This document shows, piece after piece, positions 49,309 to 60,000 of a DNA stretch of 64,000 nucleotides. The stretch is from Lomentospora prolificans (Eukaryota; Ascomycota; Sordariomycetes; Microascales; Microascaceae), in assembly GCA_029532625.1 (NCBI GenBank), contig JARFXM010000009.1, positions 3,286,001-3,350,000 on the forward strand. Direction: 5' to 3'. Under the pieces are notes generated by a model. It searched no databases and was not told the origin of the DNA. It saw only the letters and a program-made list of their open reading frames with translations. The first letter of the stretch is position 1. Each line of letters starts with the position of its first letter. The translations under genes and the position numbers were made by a program.

Positions 49309-50749
49309 ATGTCTAACGAAGACCCTTTGCGGCCCTTGTCGGCTCCCTATTCCGCCGTTTTCGACGACCCGACCACTGACCCGGCAGCGAATCTCGATGC
49401 TTTAAAACACTTTGTGCTGGAGGGCCGGCTTCTAGGCACCTTTGACCCCAGGGATAGCGGAGGTGTGAATCTTGGAGACGGCGATGGACGTACCGCTGAT
49501 GAGGCGGGTGATGATGATGGCTCCCGCAAGGCTAGCGACAGTGCGCCGGACGGCTCCAAAGGCAACGGGCCCGTTCAGGTTGATGATAGTAATCCGGGAA
49601 TCAAAGCCTTCAGAATAGGTGACCCTGACCCGACTTTTGCTTTCCTACTTGAACGCGGCTATTCACCGACAGGCGCCACCTGGGTTATGGCCACCGAGTT
49701 CAACGTGACCATTATACTGAAGTTACCAGAGACTATGTTTCACCAGTCAGCCGGTAAGTAGCAGGTTCGCGGCTCCAGTCTCGGAGCTGATCATTTTCTT
49801 CCTCCCTATCTGTTCTAGGCTCTTTCACAAGAACTAGCCATCGCGTTCTAACTGGGTCGCAGATAACTTATCCTATAATCGGTGGACCACTTCCCTTCCC
49901 TTACAATCAGGAATTGATTACACTGCCGAAGACATGTTCCTAGTGTTAGAATATGTACCCGCAGAGTCGTCTAGAGACATTCCCTCCTCGTTCGGCAGCA
50001 GAATCTTTACTCTCTTGCCGGCAGGTTCATCAACACTTATGATGGAAGATGCAACCAAGAGATTATCGGACAAGGATCCAAAATACCGAGACGGCGGTAC
50101 CACCACTGGAGATTCGTATTGGAACCCGAAACGGTCTACCCCGGTAACCGACGACACACCGGAGAGCATAGATCCCGTTGACACTGACAGTGGCACAAGT
50201 AGTGTGCCTTCCAACGTGTCTAGCACCCCGCAAAACACGCCGGGTGGCCTTAGCATCGGGGCCAAGGCAGGTATTGGCGTGGCCTGCAGCGTTCTCTGCC
50301 TAGCGCTCATCGGCCTCGCCATCTTCTTCTTCTTCCGCTACCGCCGTCAGAAGGCCGCCTCCTCCCAAGCCGCACCTTTCGATACCACCTCCTCCCTTCA
50401 CGCCCAGCCTGCTGATTATCTACAAGACAAAGAAGCCCAAGCTCATGTCGCAGATTCCCCTCAGTCAGAAGATGTTCCTAGTCGCGGCCCACCGGGTAGT
50501 ACCGCCATGTACGCCGACCCAACGACATCCGCCGCTGGCCCTACAGCGGCCACCCTAACCGCGGCTCCCGGCACGCCTTCGATACCGAGCAGGAGTCTCG
50601 CACCTAGTGAAACGCTGTCGAGACCGGAGGTGCCCACAACCGTGGCGCATCTCGTTGAAGAAGGCATGACGGAAGCTGAGATTCGGAGGCTAGAAGAGGA
50701 AGAGAGGGCACTCGATCAGGCCATTGAGCAAGCCGCACAGCGAAAGTAA
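49309..50749 (+). CDS. Single-pass membrane protein with acidic N-terminal region, unknown function
   Basis: I do not recognise this family. Exons 49309-49753 and 49863-50749 give 443 residues; the junction (HQSA|DNLSYNRW) uses a GTAAGT donor, a CTAAC branch-like site, and a CAG acceptor, and is the only one tried that keeps the downstream frame. The first 90 residues are acidic and glycine-rich. A folded-looking segment follows (about 95-215), containing FLLERGYSPTGATWVMATEF and MFLVLEYVPAESS. A serine/threonine-rich stalk leads to one membrane helix (about residues 280-306, GIGVACSVLCLALIGLAIFF) with an RYRRQK stop-transfer sequence, then a proline-rich cytoplasmic tail ending in an acidic helix. 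This resembles fungal cell-surface sensors in layout, but no signal peptide is visible at the chosen start, so an upstream exon may be missing. An alternative acceptor at 49818 leads to a stop at 49946. Confidence 0.65.
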
Positions 50750-51033
50750 TTGAGTTAATAAGGTCTCACAGACAAGCGAGGGCATTCATACCTTTAATCC
50801 AATAGTCTCAGTGGGTCCGCCGCGTCATTAGATACGATGGAGAAAACGCATATGACTTGATGAGTGAGGGCGCTATGTAATCCGAGGGGCGGCGTGATAT
50901 CTAGCGGGATTCATCGCTATGCTCCATGTCCATGTCCATATTTTAGGGTGTTCTTTTCGGCTTTTGGTTGATTTTTTCGTTTGAATTGCTCGCACCGAAA
51001 TTCAAGGGCACCTGGGAGTTTCGGCTGCTTGAG

Positions 51034-51066
<33 letters not shown>

Positions 51067-51696
51067 TTATCGTTCTACTCCATTTACCTCAAGATTCATC
51101 CTGTATCCCCCATATAGTTTAGTTGCTAGTCACTTTCGTGTAATTCGCAAAGCAGTTTTGCCACTTAGACATTCGTTATTATAGGTGGGGGAGACGAGCA
51201 TAGAAAAGGCAACACCATCACCGCCCTTCCAACCCCAAAGGAATATATACATGTATATACCAGCTTGCATAATGTATCTTATTCAGCCGTACTTCTTGTT
51301 GCCGCGTATTAGGGCTCGAGCTAGCTGGGTAAGCCAACCTTAGTCTAGCCAGCAGGTAGGGCGCCTTGATAGAGGGCCCTACTTGTAGCATCCCGGCGGG
51401 AAGTGCTTTCATCTTGGGTACGCTCCCTTTAGGAAAGTCGGGGCGTAGTACGTGAATCCCAGTCAAATAGCAGCCATAAAGTTCAGCAACAAATGTAAAC
51501 TGCGCTAGCTAGCTCGAGATGTAATCAAACAAGACCCGGTAAAAGTACACGATAAATAGCTTCCCTCTTTAAACGACGGTGTTTTCGGGCCGTTCCGGGT
51601 GCTCTATCCACTTTAGAATCTAAGAGTACAGACTGACAAGCAATAATCCAAGCGAAACTTCTCCCACTACTCCCCCAAGGCGCAGGTACGGGAGGC
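50750..51696. other. Convergent 3' spacer with poly(T)
   Basis: About 950 bases between the stop codons of two convergent genes. It contains a 30-base T run at 51036-51065 and otherwise nothing I can name. Confidence 0.55.
51036..51065. repeat. Poly(T) homopolymer, 30 bases
   Basis: An uninterrupted T run followed by GTTATCG. Its true length is uncertain in any assembly. Confidence 0.95.
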
Positions 51697-52498
51697 CTAT
51701 CTCCCAAAGAAACGGCCGACCACGTTGGTGGCGATGGAGCCGGCAAGGTTCCCCCCAGAGAAAGCAGAGCCAGCGAGATTAGAGGCCTGGCTGAACTTGT
51801 CGGCGCGAGAGAAGGCAAGGGAATTCATGATTGTCAAGACAAGCGCAATGACTAAAGAAGAGGAGGGAGCGAAAGGTCAGATCCTCGGTTTCTGTTGTCC
51901 GGCGCCTCGCTTGGCGCCATCAAGGAGGCGACAACTCACCAACGAGCGGTATCCACAAGAACTGGAACCTGAACACGGCTACGATTGCCATGACTACCCA
52001 GATGACGGGCTGGCTATACATGGCCAGCCAAAAGAACCGGCTGTCGGTTGGGTTGATGACCTTTGTGCCGGGTTCACTACTCTCAAACACCCATTTGGAG
52101 TCGCCCGAATCGGGGTCGACCTCGTTCCACCACCGAAGACCGACGAGGCGGCGGCCCGCAATGTTTTTCGTGTAATAAAAGTCGGCGGCGAGGAGGAGCG
52201 ACGTTATAATGAAGATCATGATCCTAGACGTGGTTCATCAGCTCACGGCGGGTCAAACTCTCTTGGCGAGGAAGCACTGGGGTCGTTTTCACGTACATGT
52301 TGTGAATGATGAGGAGTCCCAGCAGGTAGACCAGGAAACTCACTGAGGAAACCGTTAGTAGTCTTACACCAACAAGCAATAATGCCCAAAAAAAATTTGC
52401 TACGGACCGATTCTGAATCCCAGGAACGTCAAGAGCGTTATAGGGTGGGAGCTAAGGCGCCAGCTCAGTGAGCCCGGCGCGAGCGGTTGGGAGTCCAT
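51697..52498 (-). CDS. TVP23: Golgi membrane protein TVP23
   Basis: TVP23 (FAM18 family) is a four-helix protein of late Golgi compartments that works with YIP4/YIP5-type proteins in vesicle traffic. Four exons (52498-52408, 52342-52297, 52223-51940, 51851-51697) give 191 residues, the normal family size. The conserved order is complete: LSWRLSSHPITLLTFLGFRI, the short hydrophobic exon VSFLVYLLGLLIIHNM, then MIFIITSLLLAADFYYTKNI, AGRRLVGLRWWNEV, and IWVVMAIVAVFRFQFLWIPL. The tail SIATNVVGRFFGR is also typical. The second exon is 46 nt. The start MDSQPLAPGS is the ATG directly before the conserved block. It faces the unrecognised membrane protein gene at its 3' end and is divergent from the CLYBL-type gene. 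Confidence 0.96.
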
Positions 52499-53152
52499 CC
52501 TTGGCGCTGATGAACCCAGTAGCCGATACTGTATGAAGCAGAGGATATTTCAAAGTATCGGAGGCGCCGCTGGTACTGACGAAGAATTCGAGGCCCAGCT
52601 ACCTGCGCATGTCGCTCAAAGAGGATGCGATCTCTGAGACCTCCCGGCAAGAAAGTGCAGGAGTTGAATGGATGGTGGCGGCCAAGGAGTAGAAGTCGTA
52701 TCGATGGTATTCCCGTGGGGACGTGTTCCCGACTTCGATGCTCGTATCGCTTGAACGGTCTGAAATTTTAAAGGTGTCTAGTTCGGAAGCTGGTCTCGAG
52801 GGCTACACGAGTCTCAAATGAGGCTTGGAAACGAAGACGTCGTGGAGCTTCCGAGTCCGAGGTTCATGCCACCTCAGCTCCTGATTATGTCATCCGGAGT
52901 ATCGCCATTCCGGCAAACGCCCAGAAGACCTCGGGAACCAACATTAGATCATTAGATCAAGTTCGACCAACTCCTCAGTCAGCGCCGTTATGAAGCATTA
53001 CTATTCTATGAACCACACACATCATTACACCAATACGACAGTCATCTCGTAACTCAATGTTAGTCAAAATATAAGCTCGTAACGCAATGTTAGTCAAAAT
53101 ATAAGCTCTCTCATCGCCAGTTCCTCCACAGTTACTCCACACCGTAGCAATA
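52499..53152. promoter_or_regulatory. Divergent promoter, TVP23 / CLYBL-type gene
   Basis: Both flanking genes start outward from this 654-bp interval. Its right end holds a tandem 30-bp duplication (53046-53105) just before the plus-strand start. Confidence 0.55.
53046..53105 (+). repeat. Tandem 30-bp duplication upstream of the CLYBL-type gene
   Basis: Two adjacent 30-base copies (53046-53075 and 53076-53105) differ at one base (T at 53054, G at 53084). Each contains CAATGTTAGTCAAAATATAA. The second copy ends 47 bases before the start codon, so it lies in the promoter or 5' leader. Confidence 0.95.
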
Positions 53153-54180
53153 ATGGCAGCCCGTTCAGCATCCATAGTTCGCCGATCCCTCCTTTATGGT
53201 AGGTCCAATAGCATATTCAACAGTCTAGAGGGAATACAGTCTAACAAAGTGATACTATAATAGTTCCGGCATCCTCTCACAAGATGCTCTCTGGTTCTTT
53301 GAAGATTAAGTCCGACAATGTAACATATGACTTAGAGGATTCGGTGACGCCGTCACTAAAAGCCACCGCCCGTGACCAGCTTCGCGTTCACTTGGAAAAC
53401 CTCGACTCGGGCAGCCGAGCCTTTGGAGAGCTTGCTGTCAGGATCAATGCTGTGGAAACGCCCCATGCTTTAGCCGACCTATCGAACCTTGGCTCCGCGC
53501 CTAATCTCGACGCTGTCGTCGTTCCCAAGGTCAACAGCGCTGCAGACTTATCTTTTGTCACCGATGTTCTTCGCCATGTCGCGCCGCAGAGACACGGTGC
53601 TGGCTCGGGAAACCCCATCAAGATTATAGCTTTGATTGAGTCCGCCAAGGCCATCATGGACCTTGCTGAGATATGCAAGGCCAGTCCTCTCCTAAGCGGT
53701 CTTATTTTCGCAGCTGAGGACTTCGCTCTCGATCTTTCATTGACCCGAACCCCTTCTCTTAGGGAGTTTCTCTACGCCCGTTCAGCCATTGTAACTGCCG
53801 CCCGGGCTTTCGGCTTGCCTAGCAGCATTGATCTGGTGTGCACATCCTTCCGTGGCGACCACGGACTCAAAGTATTGGAAGCAGAGTGCGAGGATGGAAG
53901 GTCTCTGGGTTTCAATGGGAAGCAGTGCATCCACCCAAGTCAAATAGAGGTGGTAAACCGGCTGTTCTCCCCGTCCGAGAACGAACTCACCTGGGCCGCA
54001 CGCATATTAGTAGCCGACGAAAAGGCGCAGAAACAGGGCCGCGGGGCATGGACGCTCGACGGAAAGATGATCGATGCTCCTATAATTGGTAAGGCTGCTG
54101 ATATCGCAGCCAAGGCTAAACGCTGTGGGATAGATATGGCTGCGCTGCTTGGCAAATGGAAGGAACAAGAGCCAGAATAG
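53153..54180 (+). CDS. HpcH/HpaI aldolase, citrate lyase beta-like protein (CLYBL type)
   Basis: This belongs to the CitE/CLYBL family of metal-dependent CoA-thioester lyases; characterised CLYBL members cleave citramalyl-CoA to acetyl-CoA and pyruvate in mitochondria. Exons 53153-53198 and 53264-54180 give 320 residues. The intron splits the family's first strand, YVPASSHKML. Other signatures are VTYDLEDSV (metal-binding acidic residues), VVPKVNSAADL, ALIESAKAIMDLAEI (catalytic-site glutamate), IFAAEDFALDL (second acidic site), and GFNGKQCIHPSQI near residue 240. The N-terminus MAARSASIVRRSLLY is arginine-rich, lacks acidic residues, and fits a mitochondrial presequence. In fungi this activity could serve C5-dicarboxylate or itaconate breakdown; the substrate here is inferred. 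Its stop codon is about 30 bases from that of the convergent gene. Confidence 0.92.
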
Positions 54181-54210
54181 ACTCGACATCGCCAAATCAC
54201 CCTACTTTTG

Positions 54211-57033
54211 CTAGTATTTCCGGTCGGAATCGTCGTACACTTCGCTCTTCTCATGTGCTCCGTCGTGCCAGTACCCTGCATCCAGTTCGTTGCACTCATA
54301 GTCGCCCCATTTTTCTGGTTCTCGAGCACAAGATACTTGGAACATGGATTCTGGATCAATATCGTCGTAATAAATCTCCTGGTTTGGTAAATAGGCAGAG
54401 CTCGATCCTTGTTTTTTAGCTAGAGCGTCGCGGCCGACTGCGCTATAATTATGATGATTGCAATCGTAGCGAACTTGCTCTACGGGGTAGTTAATATGTT
54501 CTGAATCACATAGGATGCTGTAGTCCTCATTGCACAAGGGTCGTTGCATGTCCCGAAGACCAATCTCAGATTGATACGAGAGTACCCGTGGTGTGCGCAG
54601 CACATTCATGCCGGCGTCGGTCGGATGGAAAGCGTCGTTGGTCTCGTAACGATGGGCTACAAGCGTCTCACTATTCCGGGTAACTCCAGTCCTCGGATTT
54701 TGACACCCTTGCTCACACAATCCCACCCTCTCAAGATCGTGTCCTCTTACTGTCTTGGAAGATTCCTGCTGGGGCACTCCAGCGGTGACACAGGTTTCTC
54801 CAAAGCCGTGAATAGAGGAGCGATCCGCTGGCGCACGCGATTGCATAGGAGCGTCATACACTGGTACTCTCCGTGGACGCAATCGATGCATATCAAGCTT
54901 CTCTGGAGATGCGGTCTGTTTGGTCATTGCTCGGTTCGTTAGACATTGGGCATGCGAGACCTCAACGTTCGGGTCGGCATCGAATCTTAGGTTGTTTTTG
55001 CCATGAACACGACGGTTATATAAAGGGTGGCGATATGATACCAGGCAAGAATTGCAAGGCTTCCGAGGCATTTCCTTCTCAGATCTGAGCCTAGAATATT
55101 CTTCGAGCAACCGGTTACTATCTACTTCTGACAGTAGGTGTGCCTGAGAGACACTAGGTCCTTCCGTTTGGGTGCCAGCATCAGCGACCTCGTCCTTTGC
55201 TTCTCTTAAAGGAAGCTCCGTTTGGCATTCCTGATGAGAGTAGACAAGTATGCGTGGCCTTGGGTGAGTGGCAGGCTGAAGCTTACAATCCGCATTTCGG
55301 AGTGTGAACTTTACTCGCGAACCTTCATCATTATTATCCGCAATGGCAGCCACCGCAGAGTTTTGATTCCCAGGACTCGAGGACATTGTTAGCTTCTCTT
55401 CAGGTCTGCCCAAGTTAGGGTGCTGGTTTGGGCTCTCAGTCATTTTTGGTAGAGTCTTAGGCTCGGTCTCCGTAGAAATCGATGCAAACCTTCCCGGAGT
55501 GACCATTGTACCCTTGTCCTCCCCTTGGCCTTTTTGGAAATGGTTTTCTGTGCCGTGTTCTAAACCTACGGGTTTATTGAGGTAGTGACTTCGCATACAC
55601 TCCCTTCCATAAGGGGCAGTGTAGCGGTGTGAAGGGCTAGCAGCACCGCCAAGGTCATCAAATACTCCAGTCTGGGCCAGCGCACGTCTAAGAGCTCGAG
55701 GGCTGGGGCATTGGCCAATGTCAGTTACCTCGTCCTCCGACGCAACAGACAGAGCGCTGTGGTCTTGGCTAGCACTTGCTTGGACGGACTGGCTGGATCG
55801 AGCCCGATCATAAGAGCGACGACTAACTCTGCCTAGGCTTGATTCACGCGTACCACCCACGTCTTCTCTGCCAGGAGGCGTATTAAATGGGCCATCGCTG
55901 ACCGTTACGTCGCATCTAGATTGTGCAACAAGGTCACTACTTTCAGAAAAAGTCTGACTCCTTCCACTATAACCTAGAGTTAGATGGCCCGGGATCTGGC
56001 CGTTGGTTCCAAGTGGAGAGGCTGACAACCGGTCTCTTTCTGTTTCTTTCTGTCGATGTGATTTTACCCATTCCGTTTCATCCCCCTTGAAGCCTAAGTT
56101 CTCAAGGAAATGCATGTCATTGTATGCAAGGTCAGATACTCATTTTATGTTAGTAGAATATCAAAAACGAGACCTATACTACTTACAACGAGCCGGGCCG
56201 GCGGAACGAGCATTTCGATATAATCCTGACGAAAACAATGGCTTGACCTACACAAGTAATATTAGCTATTCTCGACGTGCGAACGACCCATAGTTGTTTC
56301 GTACGGTCAACCTATCGGACGCAAGTATTGCATCTGACGTGAACGAAGTCATTACTTCACGGCCGGGTACAAGACCCTTTTTGTATGAGCACTTGGTTCG
56401 TTTTGCCGGTCGCCCTTTCACCTCTCTTCTTTTGCTAGCGAGGCCTTTACAACGAGCTTCGTCTCTTCTAACTTTATAGCGGTCTGTTCTCGTTTTATGT
56501 CGTGGTCGCTTCTCGAAGCATTTCCTCCGGTTGGAAGAGGGGCTCGCACATCTCGGTTGTACCTTAGAGTAACCGTCAACTTTTTGCCCGTTCCGATCTT
56601 TCTCGTTCGCTAATGGGGTTAGAGGAGAGATAGTTTGACGTATTTCGCGCCCACGGGATCGCCTTGCGGTTTCCAGGATGAAGGAGCTGTCAAACGACAT
56701 GGGCCTCTGACGCGTTGGCAGGTCCAGGGGTGGAGGCGGAGCCAGTTCGACGTTAAGGCCATGGATATTATGCGGTCTCCAGGGCATCGCTCCTCCAGAG
56801 TCTTTCCTCGGGGGAAGTTCCCAATCAGGACGCCTTTGAGCCTCGGCCAACCAGTCCCGAACAAACGTGTTACCCGGCATAACTAGTGGACTAGCTCTGA
56901 CCCCAGCATCTAGCGCTGCATTGTGTCTCGCAATGCGGCCTCTCAGTTGGTGCTTGATTTTTTGGACGCCGTGCTTCTTTTTCCTAGTATGGAGCTCGAT
57001 TTGAGGATGATCGATTTGAGGATGACGGCCCAT
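54211..57033 (-). CDS. Large basic, mostly disordered protein of unknown function
   Basis: I do not recognise this protein. Exons 57033-56305, 56247-56187 and 56138-54211 join in frame to give 905 residues. The start MGRHPQIDHPQIELHTRKK is the first ATG of the open frame. The N-terminal part has a basic motif (KKKHGVQKIKHQLRGRIARH) and VRDWLAEAQRRPDWELPP; residues 185-225 are again arginine/lysine-rich, which would suit nucleic-acid binding or nuclear import. The only segment that looks conserved spans the 61-nt middle exon: SDRLTVKPLFSSGLY, then RNARSAGPARLSDLAYND, then MHFLENLG. The remainder is serine-rich and disordered, with CQTELPLREAKDEVADAGTQ in its middle. The acceptor of exon 3 (GAG) is supported by frame only. 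It is convergent with the CLYBL-type gene. Confidence 0.75.
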
Positions 57034-60000
57034 TTTCTCTAAGTTCTGGGCTGAATATATTATGGAAGCCAACCCGGCCTTGATTGAAAGCCGAGATAGA
57101 GTTCAGGCAGAACGGTCGAGTCATATCCAAGAAGGGTGTCTAGATCTGGCCCTCAGGGAGGCCAATCGACATAGGTTGCAACTGCCATACCTCGATTGGA
57201 CCAAGGCAGCCATGTTTGCCGGGCTCCTTCCTTCTCTCCTGATCATAAATGCCAAGTGAGGTGTATTGATTCGCATTAGGGAAGCAACGATGGTCCTTGA
57301 CCGAGCTTCGGCTCTCCACAGTCCTCTGACAAGTTGTTACAACGTATGACTCGAGAAATTATCTGTATATTGTGACAATCGCCTCGTCTCTCAGAGCCCG
57401 CGACAAATGCTGAGGGACGTTGCTTGCGATATGGCGGCACTTCGGGGAAGACAATGGTCTGCGGAATTAAGAGCCGCATGCAGGGTCCAGCCTCCGGCCG
57501 AAGAGCTACCCACTTAACTAAACAATTCCCGCTTCCCGTCTGTCTCGGGGTGGTAACGTATCGAATTCGTGTCCCTGGCCAGCCCCCATCCCGCCGCGTA
57601 GGCTGTCGAAACACAATCCATTCGCCTGGTCCCAGTTCCCGGTTTCCACGTATCACCAAGTTAATCCCGCTCATGATATCCTCATGCTCGGTTCAGTTTG
57701 TACGGTGCGCTGCTCCGCATGTCGCCCTTCTTGCATGAAGAACCGACATTTCACCATCTTCGTGATACAGACACCCACCCCGATATTGGTAGTGCATCAC
57801 ACAGCCATTCTTCCTGTATTCTTAACAGCTACGATATCCCGTAATCCGATACCGGTTATCACGTTGGTTTTGTTTTGCCAAAATGCGAAAACAGCGGCAT
57901 ATCCCCGGCTTGCGAGACTCGGCACCACGTTTTTAGTGTTCAACTCGGGCCGGCATTGTAACTCGGTGAGGGTTGATCACCCCAGGGGTAGATGGCGCCC
58001 GCCACAGGCCCGCTGGCCTTCTTGGCGAGCATGATTTGGCAGTGTTCACGGCGCCTGCTTGTTCAACATGGGGCCTTCTGGGTCGCGTATTTTCTCTCAT
58101 GTCTCAGTGAGCGGGGAGAGCCAAGGGCGGAGCTAAAAAGACGCTTTTCATCAAGGTGCAGTGACCGGGATCCAACCATGTCATTATTAAAACGATGATG
58201 TTCACGGCTATTTAGTCTGAACCATGGACTAATAAAAAGAAGGAATGTTTCGAACACCAGCACCCAGTGCACATCGTGGAACCAAAATTTGTAATGAAGC
58301 CCGCCTTCTCCCGGTTAGAACGGTGGACGGTTGACGGGAGAGGGCCTCGAGACCCTGCAGAAACCCGTCTGTAATCTGTAGTAGTAGCCCTGGACTTCAA
58401 TGTTGCCAGCGAGGTGTACCCTTGGTACGCCCTACCAAACATCAATTCAATGACGGACCACATTTCAATCCGCCCTTGGGTTATTTCGTCCGGGTTGCCA
58501 GTGCGTTTCCTGTTTTAGACCCAACCTAAGACTCTTTTGGTGCTGCTGTTAAATTAGTTTACCAGACCAAATTTCTCCTATTATTATCGGCTTCTCTGCG
58601 AACTCCACAAACGCCCCGGCCAGGCCCCACGCCGAAGTCTTCTGCCAGAAACAATTCTGTTGGGGCGTGCATGTAACGGTTCTCATGGGCAGGAAACGAA
58701 GCAGTCAGTTCTCAGTGCGGGGACTCAGCGTGCTCGACGAGTTGGAGGAAACTAGGGTCCAGACCACGGCTCGCAGCCGACTCCTCCTATCGGCTGGCGC
58801 CTTGTTGCAGCCGGGTGCTTCCTTTATTCTTCCTTCTTCCGGGCACACCAGCAGCCCGAACGAGGGCGCTTAGAAGGGAAAGAGATCACTACTGATCTAC
58901 CTGACCGTGTCCTCAGGTCGTTAAATGTTAAAAGAGCGCCAAGACCCTTCCCCCGATGTTACGGAACATATGGTGTATCGAAATACATCATGTCCCATCT
59001 TCCCTCATCTGAAATTGCTCCGAGAAACCCTGTCGATGGGCTGACAAAGCCTTTACAACGAAGTTCTCACCTAGTGAGCCACGAACCGTCTGTGTGCGTC
59101 GTGCCTATTTGCCAGCTTGGCTGCCCAACGATGCTTGTCAGAATGCTGTAATCGAACCTCCTCCCTGAATATCACGGAGCCGGCTCGCATTATCCGAAGG
59201 GGCCTACAAGCTAGTCTGAAGACGAAAAGATTGAGAGGCAATAGAACTCGGTGATTCCTGACGGCTTCAGGACTCCTCCGGGCCGAGATAGCGACGAGAT
59301 ATGCGCAAAGAAAGAGGGGAACAAGGAAAGTCTTGCAGCCTCGATAGCTTCTTTAAACTGTTCCCAGGAATCTGGTTCTGCCCTGTAGGTGCATGCAAAG
59401 AATTACAGGATTGGCCAAACATGGCTGGACACCACCAGAACCATCCATGGGCAATAGCACAAGGCCTGGCTTCGCTTGCCCGGCCCCCTTTGGCCCACCC
59501 TGGATTAGCGACGTAATGCGCCACAGGCTGCACACCATGATAGGATTTTATACACGTGTTGGATCTGGTTTCACCCACTGATGGCGAGGGAAGGGAGAAC
59601 AAATGCAGTAGTTTTCTGCCACAGGATAGTTTCGTATGCCTGTGAGATCTCCAGCGAGGTGGCCCCCTTGCCGAATCTGCTGGGTTGAAATATGCCGGGC
59701 AAGGGACGGGATGGAGGGGATGTGGAATAAGCACCAAATTCGCCATTATGTTTCTCGATATCTCCACATCCGGACCAATACAGAATTGAGCCTGGTAAAT
59801 CCTAAAGCTGGACTACCTCGTACTTGTACTTGGTCTCACAGCGTTGTGGTCGGATGGCGGCGATGATGGCGGAAGCGGAAGCGGCTGAGAATCAACCCGT
59901 GAGCAGCAGGGGTCGTACAGCGTATGCTACTGCTCGGATCAACTGCGGATGCACGAGAGTAGGCCCCGATGTACATACTGAGTGACAGAAGAAATAGGGT

